From: Sphingomonadales bacterium
GTDB lineage: Bacteria > Pseudomonadota > Alphaproteobacteria > Sphingomonadales > Sphingomonadaceae
DNA length: 11,722 bases
NCBI GenBank assembly: GCA_004292705.1
Contig: RDXA01000381.1
Location: 1-11,722 of the forward strand
Direction of reading: 5' to 3'
Shown: positions 5,292-11,722 of the stretch, piece by piece
Numbering within the stretch: position 1 is the stretch's first letter
Layout of the letters: each line of letters opens with the position of its first letter
Notes under the pieces: model-generated
Databases searched by the model: none
What the model was told of the DNA's origin: nothing
The model's input: the letters and a program-made list of their open reading frames with translations, nothing else
Made by a program: the position numbers and the translations under genes

Positions 5292-6958
5292 GCAGCGGCG
5301 GGCTTGCGGCCCCCGTCAGCCTGCTCCGCCAGCAACCCGCGCCCGATCACCTGCGCCTGAATTTCGGCGGCGCCCTCAAAGATATTGAGGATTCGCGCAT
5401 CGCACAGCACCCGGCTGATCGGATATTCGAGCGCATAGCCGTTGCCGCCATGGATCTGTACGGCATTGTCTGCCGCATTCCACGCCGCCCGCGCGGCCAG
5501 CAGCTTGGCCATCCCCGCCTCGATATCGCAGCGCGTCGCCGAGTCCTTGGCACGCGCCGCCGCGTAGGTCAGTTCGCGCGCAATCACGATGTCGGCCGCC
5601 ATCAGCGCCAGCTTGTCCGCGACCCGCGGGAAGGCAATGAGCGCCGCGCCGAACTGCGCACGCCCCACTGCATAGTCCAGCGCCAGATCAAACGCGTTCC
5701 ACGCCACCCCCACCGCCCGCGCGGCCGTCTGGATTCGCGCGCCTTCAAAGGTGCGCATCAGCTGCTTGAACCCCTGCCCTTCGCACCCGCCCAGCAGGCC
5801 ATCGGCAGCAACCGCGAAACCATCAAGCCCGAGCGCATATTCCTTCATGCCGCGATAGCCGAGCACTTCGATCTCGCTGCCTGCGATCCCTGAGTCGGGG
5901 AACGGCACCGCGTCGGTCCCGCGCGTTTTTTGCGCGAGCAACATCGAGAGGCCCGCATAGCCCGGCACCGACGGGTCAGTGCGCACGAGCATGGTCATCA
6001 GATCGGCCCGGGCGGCATGGGTAATCCAGGTCTTGGCCCCGGTGACCCGCCAGCTGCCATCGCTCTGCCGTTCCCCGCGGGTGCGCACGGATGCGAGGTC
6101 GGAGCCGGTGTCAGGCTCGGTGAATACAGCGGTGGGCAGGCACGACCCGTCAGCAATGCGGGGCAGCCAGTGCGCCTGCTGTTCGGGGGTGCCATTCTCG
6201 GCAATCAGCTCGCCTGCGATTTCCGAGCGGGTGCCCAGCGACCCGGCACAGATCCACCCGCGCGACAATTCCTCCGAAACCACCGCCATCGCCAGCTTGC
6301 CGAGGCCGAGACCGCCGTTGCGTTCCGGCAGGCACACGCCAAACACACCCAGTGCCGCCATTTGCGCGATCACCGCGTCGGGGATCAGGGCGTCATCGAG
6401 GTGCCACTGGTGGGCGAAGGGCGTGATCGCCTCACTGGTGAAACTGCGCACCGAATCGCGCATCAGATCGAGCGCCTCGTCCCCCAGTGCCTCGCAAGGC
6501 CGCACACCCTGTGCCAGCAGCGCAGCCAGGGCGGCGCGCGTTTCGGGCGTGCTGCCATCGTGCAGCAACCGGGCCACCGCCGGATCGGCAGCAAGGCTGC
6601 GCGCCTGGGCCTCGGTGCCGAAGGCGGAGGGGCGCACCACTTCGTGCGCGCTCATCGGCAGGCCATGGACGATCTGGGCAAGATATTCGCCAAAACCGAT
6701 TCTGAGCGTCAACTCCTCCACCGCGCCGAAACGCCCCGCGCCGTGCGCGCGTGCCGCCCAATCGAGCGTTGCTTCAAGCGCCGCAATGCTGGCCGCCTGC
6801 CAGGCAAAGCCGTGGACCCGGTGCTGCTCGCGCGTCAGCAGCACGGGATCCGGCGCACCGCCTTGCGCAACCGCCCGCAGCACCGCTGCCCGCACCTCTT
6901 CCCCGTAAAGGCGCGCCGCTGAAAGGGCCGCGCGCGCCGTATCGATCCATTCGCTCAT
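5288..6958 (-). CDS. mcd: (2S)-methylsuccinyl-CoA dehydrogenase
   Basis: This 556-residue acyl-CoA dehydrogenase is far longer than the usual ~380-400 residues because of a ~160-residue N-terminal extension, which is characteristic of Mcd. Mcd oxidises (2S)-methylsuccinyl-CoA to mesaconyl-CoA in the ethylmalonyl-CoA pathway of acetyl-CoA assimilation, passing electrons to ETF. Visible motifs: FTEPDTGSDLAS at 279-290 and KTWITHAARADL at 309-320 (flavin/substrate region), GSEIEVLGYRGMKEY at 360-374, QIHGGNGYALEY at 501-512, and IFEGAAEIQ at 526-534 with Glu528 at the catalytic-base position. The SEIEVLGYRGMKEY and EGARIQTAARAVGVA blocks match what I recall of Mcd. The frame is open to 7123, but the upstream 55 residues look noncoding; MSEWIDTARA at 6958 is chosen, although its ribosome site is weak. 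The assignment rests on length and remembered motifs, not an alignment. Confidence 0.85.
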   Translation of the reverse strand: MSEWIDTARAALSAARLYGEEVRAAVLRAVAQGGAPDPVLLTREQHRVHGFAWQAASIAALEATLDWAARAHGAGRFGAVEELTLRIGFGEYLAQIVHGLPMSAHEVVRPSAFGTEAQARSLAADPAVARLLHDGSTPETRAALAALLAQGVRPCEALGDEALDLMRDSVRSFTSEAITPFAHQWHLDDALIPDAVIAQMAALGVFGVCLPERNGGLGLGKLAMAVVSEELSRGWICAGSLGTRSEIAGELIAENGTPEQQAHWLPRIADGSCLPTAVFTEPDTGSDLASVRTRGERQSDGSWRVTGAKTWITHAARADLMTMLVRTDPSVPGYAGLSMLLAQKTRGTDAVPFPDSGIAGSEIEVLGYRGMKEYALGLDGFAVAADGLLGGCEGQGFKQLMRTFEGARIQTAARAVGVAWNAFDLALDYAVGRAQFGAALIAFPRVADKLALMAADIVIARELTYAAARAKDSATRCDIEAGMAKLLAARAAWNAADNAVQIHGGNGYALEYPISRVLCDARILNIFEGAAEIQAQVIGRGLLAEQADGGRKPAAA

Positions 6959-7126
6959 GACAGGCTTGCTAGCAGACAAGCACGGGCCATGCGAACCGCC
7001 AAATCTGCTGCCGGGGTTGAGGCCATCAGGCCTTTCGTCAAGACGACGTAACGCGCAGCAATGTTGCTGTGGGGTGACAGTCCATGAACAAAAACCGCAC
7101 GCGATGCCGACCAGCGTCAACAAAGC

Positions 7127-7154
7127 TTATCAGAAGTTGGCAATGGGGTATTAT
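7127..7154 (+). promoter_or_regulatory. Possible sigma-70 promoter with palindromic -10
   Basis: TTATCA (7127-7132, 4 of 6 matches to the -35 consensus), a 16-base spacer and TATTAT (7149-7154, 5 of 6 to the -10). The -10 lies within the palindrome GGTATTATACC, so the minus strand reads a perfect TATAAT (7155-7150), but no good -35 sits at 16-18 bases on that side. It would give a leader of about 225 bases before the receptor. Strength and direction are uncertain. Confidence 0.3.
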
Positions 7155-7183
7155 ACCACCTCGGGGGTTGCCAAAGGATTGGC
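7137..7183. repeat. TTGGC inverted-repeat cluster
   Basis: TTGGCAA (7137-7143) is a perfect inverted match of TTGCCAA (7168-7174). GCCAA (7170-7174) also pairs with TTGGC (7179-7183) across a 4-base AGGA spacer. The three half-sites surround the AT-rich palindrome at 7147-7157. They could be an operator or alternative hairpins. Confidence 0.5.
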
Positions 7184-7252
7184 GCGCCCGCAAAACGGGG
7201 TGGGCGGTACAGTGCAAAGCACGGCCGCGCGACCTTGTGCAGGAGGAGCCGT

Positions 7253-7281
7253 TTGGCAGCTGCGGATGACGGGGGGCTAAG
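7253..7281 (+). promoter_or_regulatory. Weak candidate promoter of the TonB receptor
   Basis: TTGGCA (7253-7258) resembles a -35 (5 of 6) and is followed by a 17-base spacer and GCTAAG (7276-7281), a poor -10 (3 of 6). It would leave a leader of about 97 bases before the ATG at 7385. This is a spacing-based guess. Confidence 0.22.
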
Positions 7282-7373
7282 CCCATACCGGCCCGGTGCC
7301 TGACGACAATGACATGACATGGTGTGTCGCCCTTATCCGGCGGCACCTTACTGTGTCCCAATCAGACCTACGC

Positions 7374-7378
7374 GAGGA
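7374..7378 (+). promoter_or_regulatory. Ribosome binding site of the TonB receptor
   Basis: GAGGA lies 6 bases before the ATG at 7385. It selects this start, which is followed directly by a proper signal peptide, over the in-frame ATG at 7319. Confidence 0.65.
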
Positions 7379-7384
7379 CTAAAC

Positions 7385-10300
7385 ATGCGTCATTCGAAGA
7401 TTTCCCTTCAGTCGGCTTCGCTTCCCGCGCTTGCCGCCGCCCTGCTGGTTGCAGGGCTCGTGCCGGCCTCGGCCAGCGCGCAGGACAGCGTTGCCGATGA
7501 GGATGCCGCCGCTGAAGAGCAGCAGACCCAGATCGTGGTGACCGGCTCGCGCATCGCGCGCGATCCCAACGCCACCGCGCCGCTGCCGATCAGCACGCTT
7601 AATGCCGAGGATTTCCAGAATTTCGGTGGCACGGATGTGACCGCAGCCCTGCGCCAGATCCCGGCGCTGATCGCCTCGGGCACGGTGGCCGACTCGATCG
7701 AGCGCGGCGGTGGCGGGGTCGGTCAGGCAACGCTCAACCTGCGCCAGCTCGGCTCGAACCGCACGCTGGTGGTGGTGGACGGCTGGCGTCACGTATCGGG
7801 CGTGGCCGGTTCGCAGACGGTTGACGTCTCGACCATTCCCAATGCCCTCATCGAGCGGGTAGAAGTGCTGACCGGCGGGGCCTCGGCGGTCTATGGTGCG
7901 GACGCGGTGACCGGCGTGGTCAACTATGTGCTCAAGCGCGATTTCGAAGGCGTCCAGCTCAACGGGCAGATGGGCTTGTCGTCGAAGGGTGATGGCCGCA
8001 GCTACCGCCTCGAAGGGGTGATCGGGAAGAACTTCGCCGAAGGGCGCGGCAATGTCACGCTGGCAGCGGGCTATACCGAAGACGAGGAAATCCTGTTCGG
8101 CGCGCGCACCTTCACGCGCGACAACGGCCGCGGCAACAACTCGACCACCTATGCCAACCCGGCGCGGCGGTTCCAGCGGGGCGACATCAATGCAGCGACC
8201 ACGCCGAACTTTGCCAACCGTTTCCGCCTCGGCGGTCCCGGGCCTTCGGCGACACGCTATCCCTTTGGCCCGCTGATCCCGACCGCAGCACAGATCCCCA
8301 CGCTGTTTCCCGGCGGCATTACCGCTGCCGAACAGGCACTGGTGGACCGCGCGGCCAATTCGCCAGCCTTCGTGGTGGGCGCCGATCCGCGCTTTGCGAT
8401 CTCATCGAACCGCGGCCTGATTTTCCGCAACGATTTTGGCTTCTTTACCGCTGACACCAACCGCAACGGTGTGCCTGACTGTAACGAAAGCTTTATCGGC
8501 CGGACCGGCTTTGGCGGGGGCGGCTGCCTGGTCACCAATGACGACGGCACGGTGCGCCCGTTCCAGGACGGCGTGATTGCCACCGGTTCGAACCAGTTTG
8601 GCGGCGATGGCGCGGTTGAGCGTACCAATGAAAGCTCGTTGATCCCGGGGTCGGAACGGCTTTATGCCAATCTGCGCGCGAGCTTTGAATTCTCGCCCGC
8701 CGCGCGGGTCTGGGTAGACGCCAAGTACGTCCGCAACGACACGACCAGCCGCAGCAATTACAACACCTTCTACGACAGCCTGTTCATCGCACCGGACAAC
8801 CCCTTCATCCCGCAGGTGCTTCGCGCCGATGCAAACGCGGCCGGGGGGCTGCGGGTCAGCCGCGACTTCCTCGATCTCGGGCCGGGCATCTCGACCGCCG
8901 AGCGCGAGACGTACCGGATCGTCGGCGGGATCGACGGGGAAATCACCCCGCACCTCAAGTACGAGTTGGTCGGCAATTACGGCCGCACTGACAACGTCAA
9001 CACCTTCAGCAACTCGGTGCGGTATGACCGCCTGTTCGCCGCGCTCGACGTGGTGACCGATCCGCGCACCGGCCAACCGGCCTGCCGTTCGTCGGTCAAT
9101 CCGGCAGCCCCGCCATACCCGGGCTCGGAATTCTTCCCGGTGATCGCGCCCGGCTTTTTCACCTTCCGGCCCGGTGCCAACAGCGGCTGCGTTCCGGCCA
9201 ACCTGTTCCGCGGCATCAATTCAGTAAGCCAGGAGGCGACTGACTGGATCACCACGCCTACCACCAACCGGTTCCGGCTGGAGCAGACGGTCATCACCGG
9301 CCTGCTCAGCGGCGATACCGGCGGGTTCTTCAACCTGCCGGGCGGCGCGGTGAGCTTCTCGCTCGGGGCAGAATACCGCAAGGAACAATCGCAGTCGCGC
9401 TTCAACGATCTGCTGCTGGGCCTGCTGCCCGAAGGTTCGCCTGCGGGCCCGGCCGGGACCTTCATCGGCGATATCTCGGACAACCAGTCGCTGTTGTTCG
9501 ACGCGGCCTCGCGCCAGTTCAATGCGGGCGGCCAGTTTGATGTGGTCGAAGTCTTTGGTGAAATCCTCTTGCCGATTCTCAGCGACACACCGTTCTTCCA
9601 CGAACTGACGGTCGGGGCGGCGGGTCGCTATGCCGATTATTCGACCGTGGGCGGCACCTTCACCTGGAACGTCAACGGGATCTGGGCACCCATCCCCGAC
9701 ATCCGCTTCCGCGGCACCTATGCCAAGGCGATCCGCGCGCCAAACATTGCCGAACTGTTCGATCCGCAGCAGGGCGCAACCTTCCGGCCCAACGATCCGT
9801 GCAGCCAGTCGAACATCGACCGCTTGACCGCCTCCAATGATCCGGCAGCCCAGAACCGGCTGAACAACTGCCGGGCCGATGGCATTCCGGTCGGCTATGA
9901 AGACCCGCTGACGGCGCGCTTCTCAGGCACGTCGGGGGGCAACCCCAATCTCAGCGAGGAAACCGCCACCACCTGGACTGTTGGCACGGTGCTGCAACCG
10001 CGCTTTATCCCGGGCCTGACCCTTTCGGCCGATTACTATTCGATCGAGATCGAGGACGCGATTCAGGCGGTGACTGCACAGGACATCGTGGACACCTGCT
10101 ATGACCTGCCGACTTACCCGAACGACTTCTGCGGCCTGTTCACCCGCAACCGGACGGCGGGATCGCCGACCTTCCTGGGCCTCAATTTCCTGCGCCAGAC
10201 CCAGATCAACTTTGCCAAGCTGGAAACCCGCGGGATCGATTTCCAGGTCAATTACGCCTTCGATCTGGGCAAGAACAACTTCAACTTCCAGGTTGGCGGG

Positions 10301-10699
10301 AACTGGACCGAGCGGCTTAATCGCTTCTTCGATCCGGTCGACACCGCGCTGGTCAATCCGGGCCTGCGCGAACTCGGCGCGCCGGAATGGGCGGCCTTTG
10401 GCTCGGTTACCTGGAACCGCGGCGACTTCACGCTGAACTACGGGGTGCAATATCTCGATTCGACGGCTGCGGCATCGGTGATGCAGATCGAGCGGATCGA
10501 GACCGAATTCGGCCCCGCCGGGTTTGCGCCCGAATACTGGCTGCACAATCTGGCCTTCAACCTTGATGCCACCGACGAGATCTCCTTCTACGGCGGCATC
10601 AACAACCTGACGGATGAAGAGCCTTATCTCGCAAGCTCGGCCTACCCGGTCTCGGGCATCGGGCGGACCTACTTCCTCGGGGTCAACGCGCGGTTCTGA
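7385..10699 (+). CDS. TonB-dependent outer-membrane receptor
   Basis: This 1104-residue outer-membrane transporter uses TonB-ExbBD energy to import an unidentified ligand. It starts with a signal peptide (basic MRHSK, hydrophobic ~13-28, cleavage expected after ASA at 30-32). An acidic linker, the TonB box region TQIVVTGSRI (48-57) and a plug domain follow; the plug includes LRQLGSNRTLVVVDGWR (from about 119) and ERVEVLTGGASAVYGADAV (about 157-175). The rest is a barrel with long loops; GTYAKAIRAPNIAELFDP and NPNLSEETATTW are typical late-barrel motifs. It ends in Phe (LGVNARF), as outer-membrane barrels do for BAM recognition. There is no STN signalling domain. Residues 357-368 form an EF-hand-like loop. 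All eight cysteines fall in four close pairs (366/381, 567/602, 806/829, 905/916). The ligand is not identifiable from sequence. Confidence 0.95.
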   Translation: MRHSKISLQSASLPALAAALLVAGLVPASASAQDSVADEDAAAEEQQTQIVVTGSRIARDPNATAPLPISTLNAEDFQNFGGTDVTAALRQIPALIASGTVADSIERGGGGVGQATLNLRQLGSNRTLVVVDGWRHVSGVAGSQTVDVSTIPNALIERVEVLTGGASAVYGADAVTGVVNYVLKRDFEGVQLNGQMGLSSKGDGRSYRLEGVIGKNFAEGRGNVTLAAGYTEDEEILFGARTFTRDNGRGNNSTTYANPARRFQRGDINAATTPNFANRFRLGGPGPSATRYPFGPLIPTAAQIPTLFPGGITAAEQALVDRAANSPAFVVGADPRFAISSNRGLIFRNDFGFFTADTNRNGVPDCNESFIGRTGFGGGGCLVTNDDGTVRPFQDGVIATGSNQFGGDGAVERTNESSLIPGSERLYANLRASFEFSPAARVWVDAKYVRNDTTSRSNYNTFYDSLFIAPDNPFIPQVLRADANAAGGLRVSRDFLDLGPGISTAERETYRIVGGIDGEITPHLKYELVGNYGRTDNVNTFSNSVRYDRLFAALDVVTDPRTGQPACRSSVNPAAPPYPGSEFFPVIAPGFFTFRPGANSGCVPANLFRGINSVSQEATDWITTPTTNRFRLEQTVITGLLSGDTGGFFNLPGGAVSFSLGAEYRKEQSQSRFNDLLLGLLPEGSPAGPAGTFIGDISDNQSLLFDAASRQFNAGGQFDVVEVFGEILLPILSDTPFFHELTVGAAGRYADYSTVGGTFTWNVNGIWAPIPDIRFRGTYAKAIRAPNIAELFDPQQGATFRPNDPCSQSNIDRLTASNDPAAQNRLNNCRADGIPVGYEDPLTARFSGTSGGNPNLSEETATTWTVGTVLQPRFIPGLTLSADYYSIEIEDAIQAVTAQDIVDTCYDLPTYPNDFCGLFTRNRTAGSPTFLGLNFLRQTQINFAKLETRGIDFQVNYAFDLGKNNFNFQVGGNWTERLNRFFDPVDTALVNPGLRELGAPEWAAFGSVTWNRGDFTLNYGVQYLDSTAAASVMQIERIETEFGPAGFAPEYWLHNLAFNLDATDEISFYGGINNLTDEEPYLASSAYPVSGIGRTYFLGVNARF
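8453..8488 (+). other. EF-hand-like calcium-binding loop coding segment
   Basis: This segment encodes DTNRNGVPDCNE, receptor residues 357-368. Acidic or amide residues stand at loop positions 1, 3, 5, 9 and 12 and Gly at 6, which fits the canonical EF-hand loop pattern. It lies in a long, probably surface-exposed loop of the receptor. Binding is inferred from pattern alone; flanking EF-hand helices are not evident. Confidence 0.5.
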
Positions 10700-10723
10700 T
10701 CCGCCTGCCGGACTAAAAAGCAG

Positions 10724-10757
10724 AACGGGCGGGAGAACGGATGTTCTCCCGCCCGTT
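10724..10757. terminator. Bidirectional Rho-independent terminator
   Basis: A perfect 15-bp stem (AACGGGCGGGAGAAC at 10724-10738 and its complement at 10743-10757) closes a 4-base GGAT loop. On the plus strand it is followed by TTTCCTTT-like sequence. On the minus strand it is followed, after a few bases, by the run TTTTT (plus-strand AAAAA at 10715-10719). It sits between the convergent receptor and acyl-CoA dehydrogenase genes and can serve both. Confidence 0.9.
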
Positions 10758-10783
10758 TCCTTTGGCGACAAGGCGCAAGGGGC

Positions 10784-11722
10784 CTATTCGTGGGTGCCCA
10801 GAAGGCTGCGCGCGACCACCCAATTGTGGATCTCGCTCGGCCCGTCATAGATGCGCATGGTGCGCAGCTTGTTGCTCATGAGGTAAAGCGGCAGCTCGCG
10901 CGTCATGCCCATCCCGCCGAACAGCTGCATCGCGTGATCGACGATCTCGTAAGCGCTCTCGGTGCAGAAGCTCTTGATCATCGAGATTTCGCTGCGCGTG
11001 TCGCGCCCCTCGTCGATTTTCCAGGCGCAGTCATAGGTCATCAACCGCATCGCATGGATCTTGGTCGCGGCATCGCTGATCCAGTTCTGCACCGTCTGGC
11101 GCGCGGATAGCGGCTTGCCGAAGGTGGTGCGCTGCGGGGCGTAGTCGATCATCATCTCCATCGCCCGCTGCGCCATGCCGATCGACCAGGACGCCATCTC
11201 GATCCGCCGGGTGCCCAGCCGCACCTGCATCGGCGCGAAGCCCTGCCCGCGGGTGCCCAGCAGCTTCCAGCCCGGCACCCGGCAATCCTCGAGCGCGATC
11301 TCGTAGGTCGCTGTCCCGTCGATCATCGGGATCTTGCGGGTGACGTTGAATCCCGGCGTGCCCTTGTCGACGAGAAAGGCAGACATCCCGTTGCGCCCGC
11401 TCGGGTTCTTGTCGGTGACTGCCATCAGGATGGTGAAATCGGCCTCGGCGCCCTTGGTGATCCAGATCTTGCGGCCGTTGATGATCCAGTCATCGCCGTC
11501 CTGCACGGCGGTGGTCTTCATCCCCTGCGGATCGGCGCCCGCGCCGGGTTCCGAAATGCCGATGGCGCTGATCGTCTCGCCGCGCACGTAAGGCGCAAGA
11601 TAGGCTTCGCGCTGGCGCTCGTCAGCGGCGACCATCAGCATGCGCAGGTTGGGCGAATCGGGCGGGAGGTAATAGGGGACGACTGTCTTGCCCAGTTCCT
11701 CGCTGACGCCCACCATCGCCAC
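10784..11722 (-). CDS. Acyl-CoA dehydrogenase, C-terminal part (gene runs off the window)
   Basis: The last 312 residues of a flavin-dependent acyl-CoA dehydrogenase; the true start lies beyond 11722, and the GTG at the edge is probably an internal Val. Such enzymes introduce a trans-2 double bond into acyl-CoA and pass electrons to ETF. Visible motifs (counted from the edge): ISEPGAGADPQGMKTTAV at 56-73, NGRKIWITKGAEADF at 82-96, an R-x-FGKPLSARQTVQ-like dimer/flavin segment at 198-211, QLFGGMGMTRELPL at 266-279, and IYDGPSEIH at 291-299. Asp293 stands where medium-chain enzymes have the catalytic Glu, a pattern I associate with the ACAD10/ACAD11-like branch. It is not a copy of the nearby mcd gene. 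The exact acyl substrate is unknown. Confidence 0.93.
   Translation of the reverse strand: MAMVGVSEELGKTVVPYYLPPDSPNLRMLMVAADERQREAYLAPYVRGETISAIGISEPGAGADPQGMKTTAVQDGDDWIINGRKIWITKGAEADFTILMAVTDKNPSGRNGMSAFLVDKGTPGFNVTRKIPMIDGTATYEIALEDCRVPGWKLLGTRGQGFAPMQVRLGTRRIEMASWSIGMAQRAMEMMIDYAPQRTTFGKPLSARQTVQNWISDAATKIHAMRLMTYDCAWKIDEGRDTRSEISMIKSFCTESAYEIVDHAMQLFGGMGMTRELPLYLMSNKLRTMRIYDGPSEIHNWVVARSLLGTHE

Larger units (their letters stand above)
6959..7384. promoter_or_regulatory. 426-bp divergent control region between mcd and the TonB receptor
   Basis: I see no convincing gene here. The open frames are short, start poorly and show no domain. The region holds five TTGGC/GCCAA half-sites (6998, 7137, 7170, 7179, 7253), an inverted repeat AGGCC-ATCA-GGCCT at 7020-7033, and the AT-rich palindrome GGTATTATACC at 7147-7157. 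It is lower in GC between about 7080 and 7160 than its surroundings. Divergent promoters for mcd and the receptor are expected here. Confidence 0.6.

Noticed and set aside
5930..6922. Overlapping 309- and 330-codon plus-strand frames opposite mcd
   Set aside because: Both are Arg/Ala/Pro-rich shadows in different frames of the confirmed mcd gene.
6959..7123. N-terminal extension of mcd to 7123
   Set aside because: The 55 extra residues look noncoding and lie in the control region; MSEWIDTARA is the natural N-terminus.
6957..7280. Small open frames in the mcd-receptor gap as genes
   Set aside because: No ribosome site, no coding-like composition over their length and no recognisable motif.

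Overview
The window is GC-rich DNA that looks like a chromosomal segment of an alphaproteobacterium, most likely Sphingomonadales (Erythrobacter/Porphyrobacter-like). That placement is inferred from three things: the style of the large TonB-dependent receptor (ASA signal-peptide end, a TonB box of the form TQIVVTGSRI), a methylsuccinyl-CoA dehydrogenase, and the strong G/C bias at third codon positions. There is no sign of a transposon, prophage, integrase, CRISPR array, tRNA or rRNA. The content is mostly metabolic, redox and envelope genes.

Layout, left to right. (1) 158-1648 (+): a HerA/DUF87-type ATPase with a C-terminal winged-helix region; its upstream partner, if any, lies outside the window. 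(2) 1850-2765 (+): two small MAPEG-family membrane proteins in tandem. (3) 2786-4631 (-): a probable two-gene unit, a tyrosine phosphatase followed by thioredoxin reductase trxB. (4) 4632-4829: a divergent intergenic region with five to six imperfect 11-bp direct repeats next to the phosphatase start. (5) 4830-5291 (+): a receiver-only response regulator. Its stop codon shares a palindromic CTAG with the stop of the next, convergent gene. (6) 5288-6958 (-): a 556-residue acyl-CoA dehydrogenase recognised as (2S)-methylsuccinyl-CoA dehydrogenase (mcd) of the ethylmalonyl-CoA pathway. (7) 6959-7384: a 426-bp divergent control region with clustered TTGGC/GCCAA half-sites and palindromes. (8) 7385-10699 (+): a 1104-residue TonB-dependent outer-membrane receptor. 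(9) 10724-10757: a near-perfect bidirectional terminator hairpin. (10) 10784 to the window end (-): the C-terminal 312 residues of a second acyl-CoA dehydrogenase.

How the genes may work together: mcd implies acetyl-CoA assimilation through the ethylmalonyl-CoA pathway. The two acyl-CoA dehydrogenases flanking an outer-membrane receptor suggest uptake and oxidation of an organic or acyl substrate, but the sequence does not identify it. The MAPEG pair and thioredoxin reductase form a loose thiol/membrane redox neighbourhood. I do not see a clearly new multi-gene system. The most unusual signals are the 11-bp helically phased repeats, the half-site cluster upstream of mcd and the receptor, and a full EF-hand-like calcium loop together with four local cysteine pairs in the receptor.
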